Part shown: positions 38,576 to 48,955 of the stretch, piece after piece
How positions within the stretch are numbered: position 1 is the stretch's first letter
Layout: each line of letters opens with the position of its first letter
Source: Duganella phyllosphaerae
GTDB lineage: Bacteria; Pseudomonadota; Gammaproteobacteria; Burkholderiales; Burkholderiaceae_D
Reading direction: 5' to 3'
NCBI RefSeq assembly: GCF_001758785.1
Contig: NZ_LROM01000091.1
Location: 1 to 64,000, forward strand
DNA: 64,000 nucleotides
Program-made: the position numbers and the translations under genes
The notes under the pieces: generated by a model
The model's input: only the letters and a program-made list of their open reading frames with translations
What the model was told of the DNA's origin: nothing
Database searches by the model: none

Positions 38576-38655
38576 GATTGGGCAGAGTAATTTGCGAAAA
38601 CAGCCATTATAGATGACGCGGCGCGGCATGGGCTGGCCGCGCCGCCCTGCGCCTG

Positions 38656-39576
38656 CTATTTCGCCGCTGCCGGCTCGGCCTGCGCCGCGTGCTGTTCGGC
38701 CACCTTGGCCAGGTCGGGCAAGGCCAGGCCGTCCTCGCGGGTTTTCTCCAGGCCGGCAAAGATGCCGTCGGTGGTCCACGGCTGGCTGAAGTGTTTGCCC
38801 ACCGCGTCGAGCACGGCGTCACGCTGGCAAGCTTCATCGTCGCCGGGCGCGGCGACGAACATGGTGTCGGTGCTGTAGGCCGGCAGGCGCGACTGGCGGC
38901 CCTGCGGCGCGCGCGCGGTCAGGCCCACGCGGGCGTAGCAGGCGCTGTCGCCGTTGTCCAGTTCGAAGATTTCCGTATCGACGTAGGTGGTGATCTGGCG
39001 GTAGTCGAACAGCTTGCCGATCTGGTAAGCGGACAGCGCGTCGGACAGCGCGGCCCTGGCCTTGGCCCCCACGCCCGATCCCGATATTTCGATTACCTTG
39101 GGATCGGCTGCTTCCACCGCGCGGGTGCCGCCGCCGGGCAGCGTTTGATCGAGGTTGTCGACCAGTTGCGCCAGCTCGGTTTCGCCCATGGCCTCGACAG
39201 CGGCGCGCATGGCAGTGGCCCGGCATACCGTCTCCTGCCACTGGTCATCGGCCACTTCCTGGACGAAGCGGGTGATGTGTTCCAACGGCGCGCGCGGCTG
39301 GCGGCCGTCGGTGGTGGCGGTGGTGATGCCCACGCTGCCGATGCAATAGCCATGGCCGCCCAGTTCGTACGCTTCGGTACGCCCCCATACCGCCAGGCCG
39401 CGCTGAACCAGGGCCGCCTGCAGCGGCGCCGGCAGGGTTTCTTCGAGGTAGAGGGCAAAGTCACTCGAGTACGATTCGTCCACCACCTGCAGTTTGCCGG
39501 CGTGGGCGGTCAGGCAGGCGGTCGAGAGCAAGGCAGCAAGCAGGTTGGCAGACAGGTAAGCGCGGGAGCGTTGCAT
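38656..39576 (-). CDS. Hypothetical exported protein
   Basis: A 306-residue protein with a signal peptide ([27 protein letters not shown]) and no domain I recognise. Three Cys pairs may be formed (GYCIGS, TVCRAT, SACYAR, EACQRD contribute four Cys in total). It ends in an Ala/Glu-rich tail. A perfect minus-strand TATAAT (39597-39602) lies 20 nt before the ATG. It is between valS and a sensor diguanylate cyclase and on the same strand; a link with either is not shown. Confidence 0.75.
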   Translation of the reverse strand: MQRSRAYLSANLLAALLSTACLTAHAGKLQVVDESYSSDFALYLEETLPAPLQAALVQRGLAVWGRTEAYELGGHGYCIGSVGITTATTDGRQPRAPLEHITRFVQEVADDQWQETVCRATAMRAAVEAMGETELAQLVDNLDQTLPGGGTRAVEAADPKVIEISGSGVGAKARAALSDALSAYQIGKLFDYRQITTYVDTEIFELDNGDSACYARVGLTARAPQGRQSRLPAYSTDTMFVAAPGDDEACQRDAVLDAVGKHFSQPWTTDGIFAGLEKTREDGLALPDLAKVAEQHAAQAEPAAAK

Positions 39577-39636
39577 GGTATATACCCAAACGCAACATTA
39601 TATTAAAGATATTCCATTTGACCAACACCGGCTTTG

Positions 39637-42600
39637 TCACGATTCGGCCAGGTGCCAGGTATTGCGACCCGCGCCCTTGGCGCGGTACAGCGCCACGTCG
39701 GCCTGCTTGTAGAGCTGTTCGTGGCTGTGGCCGCTCTGGTGCAGCGCTGCCCCCACGCTGACGCTGATCTCGATGGTGTCCCCCTGCGGCAGCAATAGCG
39801 GCTCGGCCAGGTTGTGGAGGATGCGCGCGCAGACCGGTTCGAGCGTGGCGCGGTCGGTGGTCCGGCCCTGCAGCACGGCAAATTCGTCGCCGCCCAGGCG
39901 GAATACCCGGTCCTCTTCGCGCACCGCCGCCAGCAGGCGCCCGGCGGTGGCCACCAGCAGGGCATCGCCGGCGTCGTGGCCGTAGGTGTCGTTGATCGGC
40001 TTGAAGTGGTCGAGGTCGATCAGCAGCAGCGTGAACCCCGGTCCGCCGCGCTCGGCCTGCGCCACCAGGTGACGCAGCTCGTCGCTGAACAGGCGCCGGT
40101 TGGCAAGGCCGGTGAGCGGATCGCTGTAGGCCAGGGTTTCCAGCTGGGCCTGGGTAGCGCGCAGTTCGGCGGTGCGCGCTTCCACCATGGCCTCCAGTTC
40201 GTGCTGGCGCCGCCGCAGGTAGCGGGTGCGGGCGTGCATCAGGCCGGCCAGCAGCAGCGCCGCCAGCAGCACCGCTGCCAGCCGCGCCCACGGCTGCTGG
40301 TGCCAGGCGGTCAGCACGCGCACCGGCACTTCCAGCGGCGCCGACCATTCGCCGTTGCGGTTGGAGCCGCGCAGCAGCAACACGTAGTCGCCCGGCGGCA
40401 GGTTGGTGTAGCTGGCGCGGCGGCTGATGGTGTCGGTGGCGATCCAGTCGCGATCGAACCCCTTGAGCTGGTAGGCATAGCGGTTGCGCTCGGGCGCGGA
40501 ATAGTCGAGCGCGGCGAACTCGAGCGAGAAGCCGCGCTCGCGGCCTTCCGGCGTGATGGTGATCGGCGCGGCACGGCGGCCGGCGATGTTGTAGCTGCCG
40601 CCGGGGATTTCCTGGTCGCCCAGCACGATGCGCGTGACGGCGACCGGCGCCGCGTAGCGCCATGGCGCCAGGGCGCGGGTGCGCAGCACGGTCAGGCCGG
40701 ACAGGCCGCCGAACACCAGTTCGTCGGCCGCGGTGCGCGCGCCGGAATTGGTCCAGTACAACGGCACTTGCACGCCGTCGCCGGGACCGAACGACTGTAT
40801 CGCCAGCGTGCCCGGCGCTATCCGCGCCATACCGGTGTCCGTACTGGCCCAGATCGCGCCATCGACATCCTCCAGCACCATGTTGGCGCCGTTGTCGGGC
40901 ATGCCCTGCAGCTTGCTGAAGCGGCGGAAGTGCCGCTGACCGTCGGCGTCGGTACGTTCGAGCATGATCACGCCGATGCCGAAGTTCGACAGCCACAGCC
41001 GTCCCTGGCGGTCGAGCAGCAGCGACGAGACATAACCGGGCGCCAGGCGGTCGGCGGCGGCCAGCTCGGTCGGCACCAGTTCCACGCTGGCGCTGGCGGG
41101 ATCCAGGCGGCCCAGGCGCGCCAGCCCGGTGCGGGTGCCGATCCACAGATCGTTGCCGGCGATGAGCAGCGCGGTCACGCGCGGGTCGCCCAGGCGGTCG
41201 GTTTCGTGGCGCAGCAGGCGCGCCGTGTCGCGACTGCCTGCAGGCGGTAGTTGCAATGCGCGCACGCCTTCCAGGTCGCCCAGCCACAGTACCCGGTCGC
41301 GCACCGCCAGCGCCCATACCTCTTCCTCGAGCGCGCGCCCGGGCACCGGCACCAGGCGCGCGCGGCGGCCCTGGGCATCGGCGCGGTACAGGCCTTTCTG
41401 GGTGCCCAGGTAGATCTCGCCATCGGGTCCCGGCACGATCGCCAGCACCCGGCCCTTGGGCAGGTCGGGCACGCTGGAAACCTGGCCGGTGGCCGGGTCG
41501 ACGATCTTGATGCCGCCGCCGGCAATCGACAGCCACAGCCTGCCATCGGGCGCCTGCATCATGGACGGCACGCTGAGCACGCCAGCAGCGTCGGGGTCCA
41601 GGTAGCGCACGGTGGTGACCGCATCCGACACGGGACCGTGCTGGCTGAGGCCGCCCATGCCGGCCACGAAGACAATGCCGCCGCGTTCGCGGAACATGGT
41701 CATGATGTTGTTGTCGAGCAGGCTGTCGGGGGTGTCGGCACGGTGGCGGATACGGCGCGTCTCGCCGCTGAGCACGTCCAGCACCACGATGCCACCTGCG
41801 CTGCCGTCGGTGCCGATCCAGACCTGATCGGGCGCCGCTTCGATAATCGACACCACGCGCTCCTGCTGCAAGGTCGATACCGGCCCGCTTTCGCGTACCG
41901 CCGTGGCCTTCAGGGTGGCCGCATCGACCAGGAAGGCGCCGTTGGCGCGGGTGCCCACCCAGATGCGGCCGGTGCTGTCCTGGAACAATGCGCCGATGGG
42001 CAGGGCGGCGCCATCGACCAGGGCGACCGGCCGTACCCGGCGGTCCTGGTCCATCAGGAACAGGCCGCGCTCGGTGCCGATCCACAGCCGGCCATCGGTG
42101 GCGCGCAGCAGGAAGCTGACGCCGCCGGCCGGCAGCGCCGCCCCGGCGGCATAGACCATGCGGCTGACCGCGCCGGCGGCATCGATGCGGTCGATGCCGG
42201 CGCCGTGGCCTACCAGTATGCCGTCGGCGCCGTCGTCGGTAATGGCACCCACATCACCGCTGGCCAAGCCACCGGGTACCGCGCGATAGCGCACGAAGTT
42301 GTCGTGGGCGGCGTCGTAGCGCGCCACGCCGCCGGAATTCATGCCGACCCACAGGTGGCCGCGCCAGTCGATGTGTACGCTGAGAATGTAGCTGTCGGGC
42401 AGGGCGTCGGTGCGGGTGGTGTCGCCCATGTAGCGCAGGTAGCGGCTGCCATCCCAGCGCACCAGCCCGGTCTGGGTGCCGATCCAGACGAACCCTTGCC
42501 GGTCCTGGGCAAAAGAATTTCCGCCGGTCATGTCGGGTTGCTGGTGGTGCTTGAACGCGGTGTGGGCCAGGCGGCTCCAGCGTTCGGTGGCGTGCGAGGG

Positions 42601-42663
42601 CGCAACGCATGCCAGCAGCAGCGCCAGCAAAAACAGACAGCGATGAATATTGCATCTTGGCAT
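39637..42663 (-). CDS. Membrane sensor diguanylate cyclase with two-component propeller domain
   Basis: A 1008-residue protein: signal peptide (MPRCNIHRCLFLLALLLACVAPSHA), periplasmic Reg_prop beta-propeller repeats (DRQGFVWIGTQTGLVRWDG, DWRGHLWVGMNSGGVARYD and others) through about residue 660, a Y_Y_Y domain (FAALDYSAPERNRYAYQLKG), a single membrane helix (ARLAAVLLAALLLAGLMH), a coiled linker and a C-terminal GGDEF domain. The active-site motif RLGGDEF lies near residue 922 and an inhibitory RxxD (REED) stands five residues before it, so c-di-GMP synthesis with product feedback is expected. The ligand is unknown, possibly a carbohydrate. Confidence 0.93.
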   Translation of the reverse strand: MPRCNIHRCLFLLALLLACVAPSHATERWSRLAHTAFKHHQQPDMTGGNSFAQDRQGFVWIGTQTGLVRWDGSRYLRYMGDTTRTDALPDSYILSVHIDWRGHLWVGMNSGGVARYDAAHDNFVRYRAVPGGLASGDVGAITDDGADGILVGHGAGIDRIDAAGAVSRMVYAAGAALPAGGVSFLLRATDGRLWIGTERGLFLMDQDRRVRPVALVDGAALPIGALFQDSTGRIWVGTRANGAFLVDAATLKATAVRESGPVSTLQQERVVSIIEAAPDQVWIGTDGSAGGIVVLDVLSGETRRIRHRADTPDSLLDNNIMTMFRERGGIVFVAGMGGLSQHGPVSDAVTTVRYLDPDAAGVLSVPSMMQAPDGRLWLSIAGGGIKIVDPATGQVSSVPDLPKGRVLAIVPGPDGEIYLGTQKGLYRADAQGRRARLVPVPGRALEEEVWALAVRDRVLWLGDLEGVRALQLPPAGSRDTARLLRHETDRLGDPRVTALLIAGNDLWIGTRTGLARLGRLDPASASVELVPTELAAADRLAPGYVSSLLLDRQGRLWLSNFGIGVIMLERTDADGQRHFRRFSKLQGMPDNGANMVLEDVDGAIWASTDTGMARIAPGTLAIQSFGPGDGVQVPLYWTNSGARTAADELVFGGLSGLTVLRTRALAPWRYAAPVAVTRIVLGDQEIPGGSYNIAGRRAAPITITPEGRERGFSLEFAALDYSAPERNRYAYQLKGFDRDWIATDTISRRASYTNLPPGDYVLLLRGSNRNGEWSAPLEVPVRVLTAWHQQPWARLAAVLLAALLLAGLMHARTRYLRRRQHELEAMVEARTAELRATQAQLETLAYSDPLTGLANRRLFSDELRHLVAQAERGGPGFTLLLIDLDHFKPINDTYGHDAGDALLVATAGRLLAAVREEDRVFRLGGDEFAVLQGRTTDRATLEPVCARILHNLAEPLLLPQGDTIEISVSVGAALHQSGHSHEQLYKQADVALYRAKGAGRNTWHLAES

Positions 42664-42669
42664 GAGATC

Positions 42670-42675
42670 ACTATA
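42670..42675 (-). promoter_or_regulatory. Probable -10 of the diguanylate cyclase gene
   Basis: On the minus strand TATAGT lies exactly 6 nt before the ATG at 42663. No ribosome-binding site or good -35 is visible. This is consistent with a leaderless transcript. Confidence 0.4.
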
Positions 42676-42759
42676 CCGCAGCGGCCGCCACCAGATGTGG
42701 CATTTACGCTACGGGCAGGGCGCACCAACATGCGGGTCGCGCAATCGGCAAGGCGCGGT

Positions 42760-42765
42760 TATAAT
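42760..42765 (+). promoter_or_regulatory. -10 box of the thiC operon
   Basis: A perfect TATAAT with the predicted start near 42772. It is followed at once by a perfect 9-bp hairpin (42772-42780 and 42791-42799, GCTGCCCGG/CCGGGCAGC) that would be the 5' end of the mRNA, ahead of the aptamer. Confidence 0.55.
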
Positions 42766-42801
42766 CGTCGCGCTGCCCGGGTGAACACCACCGGGCAGCA
42801 T

Positions 42802-44891
<2,090 letters not shown>

Positions 44892-44901
44892 GGGAGCCTC
44901 G

Positions 44902-45105
44902 ATGATCGAGATTGAATTGAACGGCGCGCCGCACGCGGTGCCGGCGCGCCAGACGCTGGATCAGCTGGTCGACGGCTTGTCCCTGAGCGGCCAGGCGCTG
45001 GCGCTGGCGGTCAACCGCGCGGTGGTGCCGCGCCAGCAGTGGCCGCAGCGCGAGCTGCAGCCGCAGGACAAAGTGGACATCGTGCGCGCCATCGGCGGCG
45101 GCTGA
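44902..45105 (+). CDS. thiS: Sulfur carrier protein ThiS
   Basis: A 67-residue ubiquitin-like sulfur carrier (MIEIELNGAPHAVPARQTLDQL) ending in IGGG, which supplies the C-terminal Gly-Gly needed for thiocarboxylate formation. It delivers sulfur to ThiG. AGGGAG precedes the ATG. No thiF is present here, so activation must be done by an enzyme encoded elsewhere. Confidence 0.94.
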   Translation: MIEIELNGAPHAVPARQTLDQLVDGLSLSGQALALAVNRAVVPRQQWPQRELQPQDKVDIVRAIGGG

Positions 45106-45131
45106 TTTTTTTGAACCCCGCACACCATGCC

Positions 45132-45159
45132 GGGGTCGGACCCCAAGGGGTCCGACCCC
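45132..45159. repeat. Palindromic element inside the thi operon
   Basis: GGGGTCGGACCCC (45132-45144) and GGGGTCCGACCCC (45147-45159) are perfect arms separated by AA. The element lies between thiS and thiG. Related GGGGTC-rich sequences occur at 4615-4630. It could cause partial termination or protect mRNA ends. Confidence 0.85.
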
Positions 45160-45193
45160 ATGTGGTTAGGGGTGGAACTGAAAGGACAAGCAA

Positions 45194-45241
45194 ATGAACC
45201 AGCAAATGAACCAGCAAATGAACCAGCAAATGAACCAGCAA
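45194..45241 (+). repeat. Four in-frame copies of a 12-bp repeat at the thiG start
   Basis: ATGAACCAGCAA occurs four times in a row (45194, 45206, 45218, 45230). Each copy supplies an ATG in the thiG frame and encodes MNQQ. AAAGGA (45181-45186) is 7 nt before the first ATG, the best start. Confidence 0.92.
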
Positions 45242-46015
45242 GACACTCTCACCATCGCCGGCAAGACCTACCAATCGCGCCTGCTGGTGGGCAGCGGCAA
45301 ATACCGGGACCTGCAACAGACCCGCGCAGCGACCGACGCGGCCGGCGCGGAAATCATCACCGTGGCGATTCGCCGCGTCAATATCGGCCAGGACCCGAAG
45401 GCGCCCAGCCTGCTCGACGTGCTGCCGCCGTCGCAGTACACGATACTGCCGAACACGGCCGGCTGCTACACGGCCAAGGATGCTGTCTACACGCTGCAAA
45501 TGGCGCGTGAACTGCTGAACGGCCACAAGCTGGTCAAGCTCGAAGTGCTCGGTGACGAAAAGACGCTGTTCCCGCACATGCCGGAAACCCTGGTTGCTGC
45601 CGAAGCGCTGGTCAAGGACGGCTTCGACGTGATGGTCTATTGCAGCGACGATCCGATCCAGGCCAAAATTCTGGAAGACATCGGCTGCGTGGCGGTGATG
45701 CCGCTGGCGTCGCTGATCGGCTCGGGCATGGGCATCCTCAACCCGTGGAACTTGTCGCTGATTATCGAGCAGGCCAGGGTGCCGGTGCTGGTCGATGCCG
45801 GCGTGGGCACGGCGTCGGATGCGGCGATTGCGATGGAGCTCGGCTGCGATGGCGTGCTGATGAATACGGCGATTGCCGGCGCGCGCGACCCGGTGCGCAT
45901 GGCGCGCGCCATGAAGCTCGGCGTGCAGGCCGGGCGCGAAGCATTCCTGGCCGGGCGCATCGCGCGCAAGTTCGCGGCCTCGCCGTCGTCGCCGATGGCG
46001 GGCCGGCTGGCATGA
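45194..46015 (+). CDS. thiG: Thiazole synthase ThiG
   Basis: A 273-residue enzyme that forms the thiazole phosphate carboxylate from DXP, dehydroglycine and ThiS-thiocarboxylate. After a MNQQ repeat, the body begins [21 protein letters not shown]. The Schiff-base Lys is in [15 protein letters not shown], and [20 protein letters not shown] is conserved. The extra repeats lengthen the N-terminus beyond the family norm. Its stop overlaps thiD (ATGA). Confidence 0.95.
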   Translation: MNQQMNQQMNQQMNQQDTLTIAGKTYQSRLLVGSGKYRDLQQTRAATDAAGAEIITVAIRRVNIGQDPKAPSLLDVLPPSQYTILPNTAGCYTAKDAVYTLQMARELLNGHKLVKLEVLGDEKTLFPHMPETLVAAEALVKDGFDVMVYCSDDPIQAKILEDIGCVAVMPLASLIGSGMGILNPWNLSLIIEQARVPVLVDAGVGTASDAAIAMELGCDGVLMNTAIAGARDPVRMARAMKLGVQAGREAFLAGRIARKFAASPSSPMAGRLA

Positions 46016-46821
46016 GCGTCGGCGTCACCGTCGGCATGACTGCGGCCGCAACGCCGCTGCAGCGCCCTTGCGTGCTGGTGTTCGCCGGGCTCGATCCGTC
46101 CGGTGGCGCCGGCCTGGTGGCCGATGCGCAGGCGGTGGCGGCGCAGGGTGCGCACGCGCTCACCGTGTGCACCGCGCTCACGGTGCAGGACAACGACCGC
46201 GTCTATACGGTCGAACCGGTGGATGCCGACCTGGTGCTGCGCCAGGCGCAGGCGCTCACCGCCAAGATGGCGATCAGTGCAGTGAAGATCGGCATCCCCG
46301 GCAGTGCCGCCAACGCGCTGGCGATTGCCGAGGTGATACATGAATTGCGCCGCACGCAACCGCACCTGCCGGTGGTGCTCGATCCGGTACTCGCCAGCGG
46401 CCACGGCGACGTGCTCACTGCGGGCGATGCGGTGGCCGCATTGGCGCCGCTGCTACCGCTAACGACGGTGCTCACGCCCAACGGCCCGGAAGCGTATCGG
46501 CTGACCCGGGTGGACGATGGCGCCACCCAGGCTGCCATCCTGGGCGCGCAGGGCTGCCGCAACGTGCTGGTCACCGGTGGTCACGACGATGGCGCGTGCC
46601 TGCTCAACCGCTGTTACGGCGAAGTGGATCACCATTGGCAGTGGCCGCGCCTGCCGGGCCAGTTTCACGGCAGCGGCTGCACCCTGGCTGCCGCCATTGC
46701 CGGCCAACTGGCGCTGGGGCTGCCGGTGATCACCGCGCTTGAACAGGCCCAGCATTATTGCTTTATCGCGCTGCGCGACGCTTACGCGGTGGCCGCCGGC
46801 CAGCGCATGCCGCTGCGCTAA
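46012..46821 (+). CDS. thiD: Hydroxymethylpyrimidine / phosphomethylpyrimidine kinase ThiD
   Basis: A 269-residue ribokinase-like enzyme that phosphorylates HMP twice. Conserved features: [31 protein letters not shown] and the C-terminal anion-hole motif [15 protein letters not shown]. The ATG overlaps the thiG stop, so translation is coupled. Confidence 0.95.
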   Translation: MSVGVTVGMTAAATPLQRPCVLVFAGLDPSGGAGLVADAQAVAAQGAHALTVCTALTVQDNDRVYTVEPVDADLVLRQAQALTAKMAISAVKIGIPGSAANALAIAEVIHELRRTQPHLPVVLDPVLASGHGDVLTAGDAVAALAPLLPLTTVLTPNGPEAYRLTRVDDGATQAAILGAQGCRNVLVTGGHDDGACLLNRCYGEVDHHWQWPRLPGQFHGSGCTLAAAIAGQLALGLPVITALEQAQHYCFIALRDAYAVAAGQRMPLR

Positions 46822-46842
46822 ACCATGAAAGGAATCACCGCA

Positions 46843-47475
46843 ATGCAAGGACTCTACCTGGTCACCCCCAACTGGGACGACACCGACCGCCTGCTGGTCA
46901 TCACCGAACAGGCGCTGCAAGCCGGCAGTGACAACATCGCACTTGTGCAATACCGCCACAAGGACGCTGGGCCCGCGCAACGACTGGAGCAGGCCACCGC
47001 GCTGCTGGCGCTGTGCCGCCGGTATGGGGTGCCGTTCATCGTCAACGACTTCGTCGACCTGTGCCAGCAGATCGATGCCGACGGCGTGCACGTGGGCGGC
47101 ACCGATGCCGGCGTGGCTGCCGTGCGGTCGCAACTGGGACCGGACAAGATCGTCGGTGCGTCGTGCTACGGCGACCTGGCGCTGGCCGTGGCGGCGCAGG
47201 ATGATGGCGCCAGCTACGTGGCGTTCGGCGGCTTTTACCCGTCGCTGGTCAAGCAATACGATTTCGTCACTGCGCCGGCACTGCTGGACCAGGCCCGCGC
47301 CGTGATCCGCGTGCCGACCGTGGTGATCGGCGGCATGACGCCGGAAAATGCGGCGCCGCTGGCCGCGCGCGGCGCCGACATGGTGGCCGCGATCACCAGT
47401 GTCTATCAAGCTGAAAGCGTGGCGCAGGCGGTGCATGCGTTTGCAGCGTTGTTTTTCGAGCGTACGGCGCAGTAG
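46843..47475 (+). CDS. thiE: Thiamin phosphate synthase ThiE
   Basis: A 210-residue enzyme joining HMP-PP and thiazole phosphate. Conserved blocks include ALVQYRHKDA, IVNDFVDLCQQIDADGVHVGG and VIGGMTPENAAPL. The ATG at 46843 is favoured because AAAGGA lies 9 nt upstream; an ATG at 46825 in frame has no ribosome-binding site and would add six residues. Last gene of the thi operon. No thiO or thiH gene is present in the operon. Confidence 0.93.
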   Translation: MQGLYLVTPNWDDTDRLLVITEQALQAGSDNIALVQYRHKDAGPAQRLEQATALLALCRRYGVPFIVNDFVDLCQQIDADGVHVGGTDAGVAAVRSQLGPDKIVGASCYGDLALAVAAQDDGASYVAFGGFYPSLVKQYDFVTAPALLDQARAVIRVPTVVIGGMTPENAAPLAARGADMVAAITSVYQAESVAQAVHAFAALFFERTAQ

Positions 47476-47492
47476 TTCTTCGCAGTAAAACC

Positions 47493-47523
47493 TTGAATAC
47501 AGGAAGCTTTTCGGCCTTATAAT
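47493..47523 (+). promoter_or_regulatory. Promoter of the ANTAR response regulator gene
   Basis: TTGAAT (47493-47498) and a perfect TATAAT (47518-47523), spacing 19 bp. The in-frame ATG at 47522 falls inside the -10 box, so translation must begin later. Confidence 0.5.
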
Positions 47524-47557
47524 GAGATCGTTAGCAATAGCCCAAGGTTGCCGCCAC

Positions 47558-48187
47558 ATGCCCCATTCCCTGCCCCCGAAGCGTCCCATCCTGATCGTCG
47601 ATGACGACCCGTTATTGCTCGATTTCCTGGGCGAAGTGCTCGGCCATGCCGGTTACGACATCCTCAAGGCCTCGTCGGCAGAGCAGGCGCTGCAACTGAT
47701 CGCCCAGCGCGAGCCCGACATGGCGCTGCTCGACATCCACATGCCGGGCATGACCGGCCTGGAACTGGCCAAGCAACTGCACGCCACCAGTTCGGTGCCG
47801 TTCATGTTCCTGTCCGGTCGCGGCGACGCCGACGCCGGCAAGCAGGCCGCGTCGTACGGCGCGGTCGGTTTCCTGGTCAAGCCGGTGGACGAGAAGCAGC
47901 TGATGCCGGCGTTTGCTGCCGGCCTGGCACGTGCCGACGAGATCCGCCAGCTGCGCCGCACCGAGTTGAATCTGAACGCGGCGCTGGCAGCCGGCCGCGA
48001 AACCAGCCTGGCCGTGGGCCTGCTGATGTGCAAATTCCAGACCGACCGCAACACTGCGTTCGAGGTGCTGCGCGACCATGCACGGTCCAACCGGCGCAAG
48101 GTCAACGAGGTGGCCGACCAGTTGCTGGCGGCCGAAGAAACCCTCAATGGCTTGCATGCTGCATTCAGCCAGCGGTTAAAAAAGTAA
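47558..48187 (+). CDS. Response regulator with ANTAR RNA-binding domain
   Basis: A 209-residue protein with an N-terminal receiver (PILIVDDDPLLLDFLGEVL; phospho-acceptor Asp in ALLDIHMPGMTG; Lys in FLVKPVDEKQL) and a C-terminal ANTAR-like region (LAVGLLMCKFQTDRNTAFEVLRDHARSNRRKVNEVADQLL), which in such proteins binds hairpins to prevent termination. The start at 47558 is preferred because the earlier ATG lies inside the promoter. No histidine kinase is nearby. Confidence 0.88.
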   Translation: MPHSLPPKRPILIVDDDPLLLDFLGEVLGHAGYDILKASSAEQALQLIAQREPDMALLDIHMPGMTGLELAKQLHATSSVPFMFLSGRGDADAGKQAASYGAVGFLVKPVDEKQLMPAFAAGLARADEIRQLRRTELNLNAALAAGRETSLAVGLLMCKFQTDRNTAFEVLRDHARSNRRKVNEVADQLLAAEETLNGLHAAFSQRLKK

Positions 48188-48202
48188 GCAAAAACAAGCA
48201 GG

Positions 48203-48236
48203 AATGCCGTCGAGTTGCTTGCTCTGCGGCATTTTT
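48203..48236 (+). terminator. Terminator after the ANTAR regulator
   Basis: AATGCCG (48203-48209) pairs with CGGCATT (48227-48233), followed by a T run. Confidence 0.75.
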
Positions 48237-48422
48237 GTTGTACACTGTTAACTGTCGACGGCGAACAATACCGTTGCACGATGCAGCAGGCCGCGTGATC
48301 GCGCTCCGCCTGCCGCCGTCCGGGCTGCCTTTTCCCTGCGCCCGTCCCCCAGTTTTCGGCCCAACTCCGCCGATCGTTCCCGTCAGTCCTGCTGACGGCT
48401 GTGATTTTTTGCGGAGACCGCC

Positions 48423-48878
48423 ATGCCTTTCGATACCACCAGCACGACCCCACGTTCATCCCTCGACCACGACCACAGCACCGCCATCGGCTTTTCGATT
48501 TATGTGACCGCGCCGCGCGTGCTGCACATCGACAGCGACGCCGACACCGCGCTGGTGCTCACTGCACTGCTGGTGCCGGAAACCCGCGTCACCCATGTTG
48601 GCAGCATGGCTGCCGCCCAGGAATTGCTGCTGCGCGAACAGTTTGCGCTGGTGGTGATCGACCCCGAACTGCGCGACGGCGACGCCAGCCTGCTGCTCGA
48701 CAACCTGCACCACTTGCAGCCGGACGCCCGCGTGCTGGTGTACTCGGCGCGCCATCCCGAGGCCAGCATTCCCGGCGGCGCCTTCCTGCCCAAGCCGTGG
48801 ACCTCGCCGCGCCAGCTGTGGCGCACGGTGTCCGATTTGCTGGAACTGGGTAGCACGATGCCGGTCGAGCCGCAGTAA
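48423..48878 (+). CDS. Stand-alone receiver-domain protein
   Basis: A 151-residue protein with a receiver fold: RVLHIDSDADTALVL, the likely phospho-acceptor Asp in LVVIDPELRDGDA, and Lys in AFLPKPWTSP. The first acidic pair is D-S-D rather than D-D, so the site is slightly altered. There is no output domain. CGGAG stands 6 nt before the ATG. It follows the ANTAR regulator on the same strand but after a terminator. It could be a phosphate shuttle or a degenerate regulator. Confidence 0.8.
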   Translation: MPFDTTSTTPRSSLDHDHSTAIGFSIYVTAPRVLHIDSDADTALVLTALLVPETRVTHVGSMAAAQELLLREQFALVVIDPELRDGDASLLLDNLHHLQPDARVLVYSARHPEASIPGGAFLPKPWTSPRQLWRTVSDLLELGSTMPVEPQ

Positions 48879-48955
48879 GGCTGAGGCACGGAAAACCACA
48901 GATTGGTCCTGGCTTGTTATCATGGCGCATTCAGATAACCGCCAGAGGACCAACA

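Noticed and set aside
45132..45159. Palindrome in the thi operon considered as a terminator
   Set aside because: No T run follows and thiG, thiD and thiE continue with coupled starts, so a full terminator is unlikely.
47522..47557. Upstream ATG of the ANTAR regulator
   Set aside because: It overlaps the TATAAT -10 box and the added residues lack receiver-domain character.
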